NCBI GenBank assembly: GCA_002414665.1
Contig: DIAF01000018.1
Coordinates: forward strand, 22,198 to 73,981
Length of the DNA: 51,784 nucleotides
Reading direction: 5' to 3'
Origin: Halieaceae bacterium UBA5085
GTDB lineage: Bacteria > Pseudomonadota > Gammaproteobacteria > Pseudomonadales > Halieaceae
A program made the translations under genes and the position numbers. Positions 18,141 through 26,357 of this stretch are shown here, one piece after another (within the stretch, counting starts at the first letter, position 1; every line of letters begins with the position of its first letter). Under the pieces are notes generated by a model that saw only the letters and a list, made by a program, of their open reading frames with translations, did not search any database and was not told the origin of the DNA.

Positions 18141-18587
18141 TTAATCCTGTGTGCGTGCCCGCCTGCCGAGCAGGTAGGACTGGCCTGGGTCGACCAGGCA
18201 GCGTCCGCGCATGGCGGTGCGGCCCAGCAGCATGCGAAAGCGCATGTTCTCCCGGTCGGTGAGTGTGATTTCGGCCTCAATGCGTTCGGCACCGAGTTCG
18301 ATCAGGGTCTGGATGACGTAGCGGTTTTCCCGGTGACCTCCCGAGTCGGTGACCTGGCGCTGGTCCACAACCCGCGCTTCGCAGTCCACGACCTGTGCAG
18401 TGTCGCCCTGGCGCGGGTGAATGCCGAAGCGCACCCAGCGCTCACCGTCACGCTCAAAAGGTTCAACGTAGAAGGCATGCAGGGCGCTGGTGCGTGCACC
18501 GGTGTCGATTTTGGCCTTGATGTGGGCAATACCGAGCTCCGGCAGCCCCAGCCACTCCCGCCATCCCAGAGTGACCTGCCCGTTCAC
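18141..18587 (-). CDS. RimB-type retropepsin-like protease (PF05618 family)
   Basis: 148 residues. The family is annotated as ATP-dependent zinc protease, but the retropepsin motif DTGART (Asp28-Thr33) and the C-terminal MLLGRTAM point to a pepsin-like aspartic fold. Pseudomonas RimB, in the rimA-rimB-rimK operon, belongs here and influences RimK-dependent glutamylation of ribosomal protein S6. The ATG overlaps the ugd stop by 4 bp, giving tight coupling to ugd, and the aspartoacylase-like gene follows. No rimK is found in the window, so the substrate is open. Confidence 0.85.
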   Translation of the reverse strand: MNGQVTLGWREWLGLPELGIAHIKAKIDTGARTSALHAFYVEPFERDGERWVRFGIHPRQGDTAQVVDCEARVVDQRQVTDSGGHRENRYVIQTLIELGAERIEAEITLTDRENMRFRMLLGRTAMRGRCLVDPGQSYLLGRRARTQD

Positions 18588-19927
18588 GCCGGCCTGGCCA
18601 GTGAGCGGCCGCGGCCGATGCCGTAGTATTCGATGTCCAGCTCTTCCATTTGAGCCGGGTTATACAGGTTGCGACCGTCAAAAATCAGTGGCGTGCTGAG
18701 CTCGTGTTTGATCAGCTCGAAATCGGGTGACCAGAAGGCCTTCCACTCGGTGCAGATTACCAGTGCGTCTGCGCCTTTGAGAGCATCTTCCTTGTGCGCA
18801 CACAGCACCAGTTCATCGCGCTCGCCGTAGATGTCTCGGCAGGCCTGCATGGCTTGAGGGTCAAAGGCCTGTACGCGACCACCACAGGACCAGATACCCT
18901 CGATCAGGTAACGGCTGGGGGCTTCGCGCATGTCGTCGGTGTTGGGTTTGAACGACAGCCCCCAGACCGCGATGGTCTTGCCGCTGAGGTCGGCACCGAG
19001 CCGCTCCATCACCCGTTCTGCCAGCTTGTTTTTCTGCCGCTGGTTGGTGTCGTGTACGGCAGTGAGAATGCCCGCGCGGTGTCCGTGCTGCTCTGCGAGG
19101 TGCTTGAGTGCGCGCACGTCCTTGGGGAAGCAGGAACCGCCGTAACCGCAACCGGGGTAGATGAACTGGTAGCCAATGCGCGGGTCGGACCCCATACCGC
19201 GCCGGACCAGCTCGATGTCGGCGCCGACCGCCTCGGCGATGGCAGCCATTTCATTCATGAAACTGATCTTGGTGGCGAGCATGGCATTGGCGGCCAGTTT
19301 GGTCATCTCCGCGCTGCGCGGATCCATATGCATCACTTTTTCGTGATTGCGGTTGAATGCCTGGTACATGCGCCGCAGCTCTTCCAGCACCCGCGGGGAC
19401 TCGGTGCCAATAATGATGCGGTCGGGGCTCTGGCAGTCGGCGACCGCGGAGCCCTCCTTGAGGAACTCCGGGTTGGAGGCAGCCTCGATTGCAATCGACC
19501 GGCCCTGCTTGTGCAGCGTGTCCAGAATATGGCGATGAATCCTGTCGGTCGTGCCTACCGGCACCGTTGATTTGGTGATCACCACCTTGCGGCTGGTCAT
19601 GTAGCGGGCGATGGAGTCCGCTACCTGCATCACGTACGTGAGGTCGGCGGAGCCATCATTGCCGGCAGGCGTGCCCACGCAAACGAACAGGTAGTCGCTG
19701 GCCTGCACGGCCTCTTTCGCATCTGTGGTGAATGACAGCAGTCCGCTGCTGATGCCGTTGCGGATAAGCTGCGACAGGCCCGGCTCGTAGAACGGCACAT
19801 CGCCCTCGCGCAAGCGGTCCACGCGGCCCGCGTCGATATCCATGCAGATCACCCTGTGGCCCACATCCGCAAAAATCGCTGCCTGTACAAGGCCCACGTA
19901 GCCGCTGCCAAATATGCTGATATTCAT
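18584..19927 (-). CDS. ugd: UDP-glucose 6-dehydrogenase
   Basis: Oxidises UDP-glucose to UDP-glucuronate with two NAD+, supplying polysaccharide precursors. The 447-residue protein has the Rossmann motif GSGYVG (7-12), the family-conserved Lys in TKSTVPVG, the catalytic Cys266 in GGSCFPKD, and the C-terminal UDP-binding domain (WGLSFKPNTDDMREAPS). Length fits the bacterial family. It could feed the surface polysaccharide genes 16 kb downstream, but it is not in that cluster. It diverges from glyA across a gap with nested palindromes. Confidence 0.97.
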   Translation of the reverse strand: MNISIFGSGYVGLVQAAIFADVGHRVICMDIDAGRVDRLREGDVPFYEPGLSQLIRNGISSGLLSFTTDAKEAVQASDYLFVCVGTPAGNDGSADLTYVMQVADSIARYMTSRKVVITKSTVPVGTTDRIHRHILDTLHKQGRSIAIEAASNPEFLKEGSAVADCQSPDRIIIGTESPRVLEELRRMYQAFNRNHEKVMHMDPRSAEMTKLAANAMLATKISFMNEMAAIAEAVGADIELVRRGMGSDPRIGYQFIYPGCGYGGSCFPKDVRALKHLAEQHGHRAGILTAVHDTNQRQKNKLAERVMERLGADLSGKTIAVWGLSFKPNTDDMREAPSRYLIEGIWSCGGRVQAFDPQAMQACRDIYGERDELVLCAHKEDALKGADALVICTEWKAFWSPDFELIKHELSTPLIFDGRNLYNPAQMEELDIEYYGIGRGRSLARPA

Positions 19928-19940
19928 CGATTACCGGGGG

Positions 19941-20008
19941 TTCCTGTATGGCCGTTTCCTGATGGCTGCCCACTGTATGTCATAACAGTGACAGAAATAA
20001 TACAGGAA
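19941..20008. repeat. Nested inverted repeats between ugd and glyA
   Basis: Outer pair TTCCTGTAT (19941-19949) and ATACAGGAA (20000-20008), perfect over 9 bp. Inner pair CACTGT (19971-19976) and ACAGTG (19985-19990) with an 8-bp spacer. They sit in the divergent promoter gap, so they could be operators for ugd or glyA, or form a cruciform-like RNA structure. Confidence 0.55.
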
Positions 20009-20109
20009 TCCCTTCCGGGTGACTCGCCACTTATATGCCGGGCCGAATTTGGGTAAAATGCTGCGCTCTTTTCACGGGCCACCGCGGCCCCGCCTGCCAG
20101 GGGACACCG

Positions 20110-21372
20110 ATGTTTGACCAGCGCATGACCATCGAGGGGTTTGACGACGAGATTTTCGCCGCCATCAAGGAGGAGGAGCGTCGCCAGGAAGAGCATATCG
20201 AGCTCATTGCCTCGGAAAACTACACCAGCCCGCGCGTTATGCAAGCCCAGGGTACCGTGCTCACCAACAAGTACGCCGAGGGTTATCCCGGCAAGCGCTA
20301 CTACGGTGGTTGCGAGTACGTCGACAAGGCCGAGCAGCTGGCGATTGACCGCGCCAAGGCCCTGTTTGGGGCGGACTATGCCAACGTGCAGCCGCACTCC
20401 GGCTCCCAGGCCAACTCCGCGGTCTACCAGGCCCTGTGCCAGGCTGGCGACACGGTACTGGGCATGAGCCTGGCTGATGGCGGGCACCTGACACACGGCG
20501 CCAAGCCCAATTTTTCCGGCAAGATGTACAACGCAGTGCAATACGGCCTCAAGGCGAGCACCGGCGAGGTGGACTATGACCAGGTTGAGGCGCTGGCGCT
20601 GGAGCACAAGCCAAAGATGATCGTGGCCGGTTTTTCCGCCTACTCCCGAGTCATGGACTGGGCGCGGTTTCGGGAAATTGCCGACAAGGTGGGCGCCTAC
20701 CTGCTGGTCGACATGGCACACGTTGCCGGGCTGGTGGCCGCCGGGGTTTATCCCAACCCGGTTCCCCATGCGGATGTGGTCACTTCCACGACCCACAAAA
20801 CCCTGCGCGGTCCGCGCGGCGGCATCATTCTGGCGCGCGCCAATGAAGAACTGGAGAAAAAATTCCAGTCCGCCGTATTCCCCGGCGGCCAGGGCGGCCC
20901 GCTGATGCACGTGATTGCGGCGAAAGCCGTCAGCTTCAAGGAGGCTCAGAGCCCTGAATTCGTCGCTTACCAGAAGCAGGTCGTGGCCAACGCCCGGGCC
21001 ATGGCGAAGACCTTCATCGATCGCGGCATCAACATCGTCTCCGGGGGCACCGACAATCACCTTATGCTGGTGGACCTGATCGGCAAGCCCTACACAGGCA
21101 AGGACGCCGACGAGGCCCTGGGTAACGCCAACATCACGGTGAACAAGAACGCTGTGCCTAACGATCCACGCTCGCCCTTCATCACGTCCGGCCTGCGTGT
21201 CGGCACGCCGGCCATCACTACCCGCGGTTTCACGGAGGCGGAAACGGTGCAACTGGCGGGATGGATGTGTGATGTGCTGGAGGCGCTGGAGCAGGGTTCA
21301 GCCGATGCCGCCATTGCCGAGGTGAAGGCCAAGGTGCTGGATATCTGCGCGCGTTTTCCCGTGTATCGATAA
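20110..21372 (+). CDS. glyA: Serine hydroxymethyltransferase
   Basis: PLP enzyme converting serine and tetrahydrofolate to glycine and methylene-THF. 420 residues from the ATG at 20110, which follows AGGGGAC; this matches the normal family length of about 417-420. An upstream in-frame ATG would add 25 atypical residues. Conserved features include LIASENYTSPRVM, KRYYGGCEYVD, QPHSGSQAN, and the PLP lysine Lys230 in TTHKTLRGPRGG. A GGGTAAAAT element upstream (about 20049-20057) could be part of a promoter -10 region. A strong terminator follows. Confidence 0.97.
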   Translation: MFDQRMTIEGFDDEIFAAIKEEERRQEEHIELIASENYTSPRVMQAQGTVLTNKYAEGYPGKRYYGGCEYVDKAEQLAIDRAKALFGADYANVQPHSGSQANSAVYQALCQAGDTVLGMSLADGGHLTHGAKPNFSGKMYNAVQYGLKASTGEVDYDQVEALALEHKPKMIVAGFSAYSRVMDWARFREIADKVGAYLLVDMAHVAGLVAAGVYPNPVPHADVVTSTTHKTLRGPRGGIILARANEELEKKFQSAVFPGGQGGPLMHVIAAKAVSFKEAQSPEFVAYQKQVVANARAMAKTFIDRGINIVSGGTDNHLMLVDLIGKPYTGKDADEALGNANITVNKNAVPNDPRSPFITSGLRVGTPAITTRGFTEAETVQLAGWMCDVLEALEQGSADAAIAEVKAKVLDICARFPVYR

Positions 21373-21394
21373 ATCGGGTGGCTGATTGACAAGA

Positions 21395-21418
21395 GGGGAG
21401 CTTTGGCTCCCCTTTTTT
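21395..21418 (+). terminator. Rho-independent terminator of glyA
   Basis: GGGGAGC and GCTCCCC (within 21395-21412) pair around a short TTTG loop and are followed by six Ts (21413-21418). A textbook intrinsic terminator 22 bp after the glyA stop. Confidence 0.9.
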
Positions 21419-21421
21419 GTA

Positions 21422-21450
21422 GGCTGGGCTGGGCTGGGCTGGGCTGGGCT
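21422..21450. repeat. (GGGCT)n pentanucleotide tandem repeat
   Basis: Five full GGGCT units (21426-21450) preceded by a partial unit GGCT. Five GGG runs separated by CT satisfy the usual G-quadruplex pattern on the plus strand. Located directly after the glyA terminator. Confidence 0.85.
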
Positions 21451-21643
21451 GAGGTTGGGACTTCGTAGCACGGCCCGTGCACCGCAACGGGCCTGAAGAC
21501 TGAGCCTGCGAAAGGAATTGGGGAAATAGCAGGCGGTAAGTCCAGAACGCGTCGGATCAACGCTGCAACATTTGGAATAAGCTTCACGGCTTTTCTTAAT
21601 CCACCTCAACGCAGGGAGCGTGTCAACTCGGTCATCTCTGGGC

Positions 21644-21783
21644 AATCCGTACTGTGCGAGCCGGTCGCCTCTGAGAAATACGCACTGTACGAGGGACAAC
21701 GTGGGATATCGCGGCGAGAACAATCAGGCCACAGCGTTCGTTTTCCATCATCGGAGGGGGCTTTATGGCGAGCACTGTTCGAG
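21644..21783. repeat. Three copies of ACTGTNCGAG
   Basis: ACTGTGCGAG (21651-21660), ACTGTACGAG (21684-21693) and ACTGTTCGAG (21774-21783), all on the plus strand. The first two extend to a 17-nt direct repeat with three mismatches (21644-21660 and 21677-21693). They lie at the edge of and inside the large inverted repeat. Confidence 0.55.
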
Positions 21784-21881
21784 TCCCAATTTTTGCGCAG
21801 CAAAAATGGTCGAGTTGCGCAGCCGCCCGGAGATGATGGAAAACGAGTGGCCGTTCTCGCCGCGATATCCCACGTTGTCCC
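21693..21881. repeat. Large imperfect inverted repeat (MITE-like) in the glyA-ggt gap
   Basis: The left arm is 21693-21752 (60 nt) and the right arm 21832-21881 (50 nt). The reverse complement of the right arm matches the left arm at all 50 positions; the left arm only has two extra 5-nt insertions (21722-21726 and 21733-21737). The loop holds a second hairpin (ATTTTTGC / GCAAAAAT, 21789-21807). The 595-bp gap 21373-21967 contains no convincing gene; its open frames have no recognisable protein. This may be a non-autonomous mobile element, or a structured RNA. Confidence 0.8.
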
Positions 21882-21967
21882 GCCGCTACGAAGCGCTATA
21901 CCCGCCAGCCCGCCAGCCCGGCAGCACGGCAGAGCGGTAATACGTAAGAGCGACAGCCCGTCAGCTG

Positions 21968-23869
21968 CTACCACGCAATCCCGTAGTCATCCCCGTAGTC
22001 CGACGCCCCACCCTGCATAACCCCATGCTCGTGATCGAACCAGATCGCCGTGGTCGGGTTGTAGGTGCGCTCCACCACTTCTACCTTGTAACCCATGCGC
22101 GACAGCTCCGCGCGCGTGAAGGGGGAAACCAGCGGTGTGACCTGCAGACGCCCTGGCTCGGACTGGTGCGCGCCGAATGAGCTCTGCATCTGGTAGCTGA
22201 GGATATTGTGCGCCTCCGCTGCCTGTTGCACGTTCATGTCGAACTCCACCATGTTGAGGAAAAACTGCAGCAGGTTCTGGTCCTGGGTGTCACCGCCCTG
22301 CACAGAGAAGGCCATGAGAGGCTTGCCATCACGCAGCGCCAGCGACGGTGTGAGCGTCACCCGTGGGCGCTGGCCCGGTTGCACGACATTGTAGGGGTTC
22401 AGGGCCTCGTCCAGCACAAAGCTCTGCATGCGCTGGCTCAGGCCAACCCCGGTGTTGCCGGCAATGAACGCCGGAATCCAGCCGCCGGAGGGGGTCACAG
22501 AGATAACCCAGCCCTCTGCGTCCGCCGCCTGTATCGATGTGGTGCCGGCGAGGAAAGCCTCGTCCGCTGTCATGCGGCTCGCCTGCTGGAAGCTCTCGGC
22601 GCCAGCGGCATCGGCTGCGGGCGGTATAGGCGTCCATTGCTGACGCAGTGATTCAAAGGGATTCTTGCCGCGCTGGAACCGGTAGGGGTCACCCGGTTTC
22701 AGGTCCATGAGGTTATGGTCTGCAGGCATCAGCTTGCGCCGCTCCTCGGCGTAGCGCTTGGAGAGCAGCCCCTCAACCGGTTCTTCCGGGGGCATGTAGG
22801 GATCGCCGTAATAGAAGTCGCGATCGGCGAACGCCAGGTTCATGGCCTGGTACAGCGTGTGGATGTAGCGTGTGCTGTTATAGCCCATGGCCTTGAGGTC
22901 GAAGCCCTCAAGCAGGTTCAGGGCCTGCAGCATGGCGGGGCCCTGGGTCCAGGTGGTGAGCTTGTAGACATCGATGCCGCGGTAATTGACGCTCACGGGT
23001 TCCTCGAGAATCACTTCCCAGGTGGCGAGGTCATCGGCGGTGATCAGCCCCCCCGCGGCGCGGTTGCTGCGCACAATTTCGGCCGCGATGTCGCCGCGGT
23101 AAAAACGTTCGTACGCGGCCATGATGGCTGCCTTTCGGTCTGCGCCAGCCGCCAGTGCAGCGGCCTCCGTGTCGACCAGTTTCTGCAGCGTGGCGAGCAG
23201 ATCGGCCTGCTGGAAGACCTCGCCTGGTGCCGGTGCTGCGCGCTGTTCCGGGCTGTCGCTGTTGTAGTGGGGCAGGAATACCCGCTGCGAGTCGGGCCAC
23301 TGCTGCAGGATGTCGCGACGGCTCTCTATGAAGCGCGCCTGGGTGGCTTCAATCGGGTAGCCCCGGGCCATCTCCATGGCGGGGGCCAGCACCTCCGCCA
23401 GGCTCAGCCGGCCGAACTCCGCCAGCATCACCATCAGGCCCCCCGGTGTGCCCGGGGTCACCGCCGCCAGTGGCCCATATTCCGGCGGGTAGAGCATGCC
23501 CCGGTTGCGAAAGAACTCAGGCGTTGCGCCGGTGGGTGCAACGCCCAGTGCGTTCAGGCCGATGACCTTGCCGGTATTGGGGTTGTAGATCAGGGCCTGG
23601 GTTTCGCCGCCCCAGCCGAGCACGTCCCACATGGTCGCGGTGACAGCCAGCATCGCAGCGGCCGCGTCAATGGCATTGCCGCCCTGCTGGAACATCATGG
23701 CGCCGGCGGTAGCGCCCTGCGGCTTGCCGGTCAGCGCCACCCAGTGTTTGCCAAGGAGTACGGGGCGCGCCGTCTTCTGTGCCAACACGGCAGTGGGCCA
23801 GGCCATGCTGCAGGCCAGCGTAAGCGCCAGGGCGCGGTGAATAAGGCGTTTCTGCAGGCTCTGGGCCAT
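21968..23869 (-). CDS. ggt: Gamma-glutamyltransferase family protein, exported
   Basis: Ntn-hydrolase that transfers or hydrolyses gamma-glutamyl groups (glutathione) in the periplasm. 633 residues with a signal peptide (MAQSLQKRLIHRALALTLAC..., cleavage near residue 30 after VLA). The large-subunit motif GGNAIDAAAAM is present. The autoprocessing site is AGTTSIQAAD, with Thr443 the predicted nucleophile after self-cleavage; the residue after the Thr pair is Ser rather than the His of E. coli Ggt. The later motifs GGWIPAFIAGNTGVGL and TPSLALRDGKPLMAFSVQGGD are of the Ggt-like type. It may prefer a different gamma-glutamyl or acyl substrate. Confidence 0.88.
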   Translation of the reverse strand: MAQSLQKRLIHRALALTLACSMAWPTAVLAQKTARPVLLGKHWVALTGKPQGATAGAMMFQQGGNAIDAAAAMLAVTATMWDVLGWGGETQALIYNPNTGKVIGLNALGVAPTGATPEFFRNRGMLYPPEYGPLAAVTPGTPGGLMVMLAEFGRLSLAEVLAPAMEMARGYPIEATQARFIESRRDILQQWPDSQRVFLPHYNSDSPEQRAAPAPGEVFQQADLLATLQKLVDTEAAALAAGADRKAAIMAAYERFYRGDIAAEIVRSNRAAGGLITADDLATWEVILEEPVSVNYRGIDVYKLTTWTQGPAMLQALNLLEGFDLKAMGYNSTRYIHTLYQAMNLAFADRDFYYGDPYMPPEEPVEGLLSKRYAEERRKLMPADHNLMDLKPGDPYRFQRGKNPFESLRQQWTPIPPAADAAGAESFQQASRMTADEAFLAGTTSIQAADAEGWVISVTPSGGWIPAFIAGNTGVGLSQRMQSFVLDEALNPYNVVQPGQRPRVTLTPSLALRDGKPLMAFSVQGGDTQDQNLLQFFLNMVEFDMNVQQAAEAHNILSYQMQSSFGAHQSEPGRLQVTPLVSPFTRAELSRMGYKVEVVERTYNPTTAIWFDHEHGVMQGGASDYGDDYGIAW

Positions 23870-23968
23870 GAGCTTCTCCTCTCGTCGGCTCTGGAGGATA
23901 GCAAAGTTGTGGCGGCGGCCCCAACGGCGCAGCCGTTGTCGCGCTAGTCATAGCCAAAATATGTTAGT

Positions 23969-23989
23969 CTTCAGTCACTTGTACTGAAG
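23969..23989 (+). promoter_or_regulatory. Hairpin touching the nrdR ribosome site
   Basis: CTTCAGT and ACTGAAG form a 7-bp stem around CACTTGT. The 3' arm runs into the GAAGGTGAG ribosome-binding region of nrdR, so folding could lower nrdR translation. Inference from position only. Confidence 0.35.
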
Positions 23990-23999
23990 GTGAGAGCCA

Positions 24000-24476
24000 A
24001 TGCACTGCCCGTTCTGCGCTGCTGATGATACCAAGGTGATCGACTCGCGGCTGGTCGCTGGTGGTGACCAGATACGGCGCCGTCGTGAGTGCCTGAGCTG
24101 CCACGAGCGGTTCACCACCTACGAGGTTGCGGAGCTCGTCATGCCGCGGGTGATCAAGCATAACGGCAACCGCGAGCCCTTTGATGAGGCCAAGCTGCGC
24201 GTCGGCTTCCAGCGTTCACTGGAGAAGCGGCCAGTGCCGGTGGAAGAGGTCGAGGCGGCGATCAACCATATCAAGCATGCTTTGCGTGCTACGGGCGAGC
24301 GCGAGGTGGGTTCCCGGGTGGTGGGCGAGCTGGTGATGGAACATCTTAAACAGCTGGATCAGGTCGCCTACGTGCGCTTCGCTTCGGTGTACCGGAAGTT
24401 CCAGGATATTGCCGAGTTTCGCGATGCCATCGAACTGCTGGAATCCGAGCCGCGGCCGGAGCGCGGCAGCGCCTGA
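24000..24476 (+). CDS. nrdR: Transcriptional repressor NrdR
   Basis: Nucleotide-sensing repressor of ribonucleotide reductase genes. 158 residues: N-terminal zinc ribbon with Cys3, Cys6, Cys31, Cys34 and the RRRRECLSCHERFTTYE segment, followed by an ATP-cone domain (about 49-139; VIKHNGNREPFDEAKL). First gene of a tight run into the riboflavin genes, the common gammaproteobacterial order nrdR-ribD. Confidence 0.97.
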   Translation: MHCPFCAADDTKVIDSRLVAGGDQIRRRRECLSCHERFTTYEVAELVMPRVIKHNGNREPFDEAKLRVGFQRSLEKRPVPVEEVEAAINHIKHALRATGEREVGSRVVGELVMEHLKQLDQVAYVRFASVYRKFQDIAEFRDAIELLESEPRPERGSA

Positions 24477-24494
24477 GTGGCGCGGCCGGACGTC

Positions 24495-25613
24495 ATGCCT
24501 GACCCGGTTTTCGATACCCGGATGATGGCGCGGGCCCTGCAGCTCGCCCGTGAAGGCCGCTATTCCGCCATGCCCAACCCTCATGTGGGCTGCGTGCTGG
24601 TGCGCGATGGTCAGGTGATTGGCGAAGGTTTCACCCAGCCCGCCGGCGGCAACCACGCTGAAATTGAAGCCCTGGCGATGGCCGGCAACGCACGCGGCGC
24701 CACGGCCTACGTGACGCTGGAGCCCTGCAGTCACCAGGGTAAAACCGGCCCCTGCGCCGACGCCCTGCTGGCGGCGGGTGTGGTGCGGGTGGTGGCCGCA
24801 CTGCAGGATCCGAATCCGCAGGTGGCCGGTGCAGGCCTCGCCCGTTTGCGCGCCGCGGGTGTGGCGGTGGAATGCGGTGTGTTACAGGCCGAGGCTGAAG
24901 CGGTGATACCGGGCTTTATCGCCCGTATGCGCCGTGGCCGCGGGCGGGTGCGGGCCAAGCTGGCCATGTCGCTGGATGGCCGCACCGCCATGGCCTCCGG
25001 CGCCAGCCAGTGGATCACCGGTGCGCCGGCCCGGCGTGACGTACAGCGCCTGCGGGCCATGAGCTGCGCCGTGGTGACAGGCGCCGGTACAGTGCTCTCC
25101 GACGATTGTGCACTGACCGTGCGCGCGGACGAACTGGGTTTGCCGGACGCTACCGCCGTGCGCGCCAGCGCCCGGCAGCCGCTGCGCGTCGTGCTGGATT
25201 CACAGCAACGTGCCCCGGTGACGGCGCGTGTGTTCAGTGCCGAGGCGCCCACACTCTGGTGCCATGACGCGGCCTGCAGGCCGATCAGGCCTGCGCCCTC
25301 CACCGGCACTGAGTTGCTGGCACTGGCGCGCCTGGCCCACGGTCTTGACCTGCAGGGGCTGTTTGCCGAACTCAACAGGCGGCAGTGCAATGAAATTCTG
25401 GTAGAATCCGGGCCCCGCTTGGCGGGCGCACTGCTGCAACTGGGCCTGTTGGACGAACTGATCGTATACATGGCACCAACCCTGATGGGGAGCGCTGCGC
25501 GGCCACTGCTGGAGCTGCCACTGGAGCACATGGCAGACAAGGTGCCCCTGCTGCTCCGTGATGTGCGGCGAGTGGGCGATGACTGGCGATTTACCGCCGT
25601 TCCGGCGGCCTGA
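24495..25613 (+). CDS. ribD: Bifunctional riboflavin biosynthesis deaminase/reductase RibD
   Basis: Deaminates and then reduces the pyrimidine intermediate made from GTP. 372 residues from the ATG at 24495; a GTG at 24477 that touches the nrdR stop would add six residues. The deaminase domain (1-145) has the zinc motif HAEIEA and the second pair of ligands in CSHQGKTGPCADAL. The reductase domain (150-370) begins RAKLAMSLDGRTAMASGASQWIT and ends ILVESGPRLAGALLQLGLLDEL. Start choice rests on similarity to E. coli RibD (M-x-D-x-x-x-M-x-RAL). Confidence 0.95.
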   Translation: MPDPVFDTRMMARALQLAREGRYSAMPNPHVGCVLVRDGQVIGEGFTQPAGGNHAEIEALAMAGNARGATAYVTLEPCSHQGKTGPCADALLAAGVVRVVAALQDPNPQVAGAGLARLRAAGVAVECGVLQAEAEAVIPGFIARMRRGRGRVRAKLAMSLDGRTAMASGASQWITGAPARRDVQRLRAMSCAVVTGAGTVLSDDCALTVRADELGLPDATAVRASARQPLRVVLDSQQRAPVTARVFSAEAPTLWCHDAACRPIRPAPSTGTELLALARLAHGLDLQGLFAELNRRQCNEILVESGPRLAGALLQLGLLDELIVYMAPTLMGSAARPLLELPLEHMADKVPLLLRDVRRVGDDWRFTAVPAA

Positions 25614-25660
25614 GCGCCGGGCATAACGCTGGGCACGCGTCAAACGACACAGGACAGACT

Positions 25661-26326
25661 ATGTTCACAGGAATCATCCAGGCCGTGGGCGCCATTGCTG
25701 CGCTGCAACCCTCCGGCGGCGACCTGCGGCTGCGGGTACACACTGGCAAGCTGGATCTGGCCGATGTGCAACTCGGCGACAGTATCGCCACGAATGGCGT
25801 CTGCCTCACCGTGACCGAATTGCCGGGTGACGGCTATTGGGCGGACGTGTCCCGCGAAACCCTGGACTTCACCACGCTTGGCGGCTTGCAGCCGGGCAGC
25901 CGGGTTAACCTGGAAAAGGCCCTTACGCCGGCCAGCCGCCTCGGCGGCCATATCGTCAGCGGCCACATTGACGGCGTCGGTGAGGTAGTCAGTGCGGTGG
26001 AGGATGGTCGTTCCTGGCGCTATGTGATGCGCGCGCCGGACGGCCTCGCAAAGTACATCGCCCACAAAGGCAGCATTTGTGTGGACGGCACCAGCCTCAC
26101 CGTCAATGCCGTGCGCGGTGCGGAATTTGACCTCAACATCATTCCCCAGACCCGTGCGGAAACCGTGTTCGCTGAGTACCGTCCGGGCAGCCGCGTGAAT
26201 CTGGAGGTGGACGTGATCGCGCGCTACCTGGAGCGGCTGGTGTTGGGGGATGCGGCCGCTGTTCCGGAACATCAGGCGGGCATCTCCCTGGCCACCCTCG
26301 CCGATAACGGCTACCTGCGCGGTTAG
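25661..26326 (+). CDS. ribE: Riboflavin synthase (alpha)
   Basis: Dismutates two lumazine molecules to riboflavin. 221 residues with the duplicated beta-barrel: MFTGIIQAVG at the N-terminus, then GDSIATNGVCLTV in repeat one and KGSICVDGTSLTVNAV in repeat two. An AGGACAG site precedes the ATG. Part of the ribD-ribE-ribBA-ribH operon. Called ribC in E. coli nomenclature. Confidence 0.97.
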   Translation: MFTGIIQAVGAIAALQPSGGDLRLRVHTGKLDLADVQLGDSIATNGVCLTVTELPGDGYWADVSRETLDFTTLGGLQPGSRVNLEKALTPASRLGGHIVSGHIDGVGEVVSAVEDGRSWRYVMRAPDGLAKYIAHKGSICVDGTSLTVNAVRGAEFDLNIIPQTRAETVFAEYRPGSRVNLEVDVIARYLERLVLGDAAAVPEHQAGISLATLADNGYLRG

Positions 26327-26357
26327 GCGCGCACTGTCCCACAAGGATTGCAAAGGC

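Noticed and set aside
21777..21787. GTTCGAGTCCC looks like the T-arm of a tRNA (possible attachment site)
   Set aside because: No acceptor, anticodon or D-arm can be folded around it, and no integrase gene is near.
21693..21881. Integron attC site
   Set aside because: The ends lack the RYYYAAC/GTTRRRY core pattern, and there is no integrase or cassette array.
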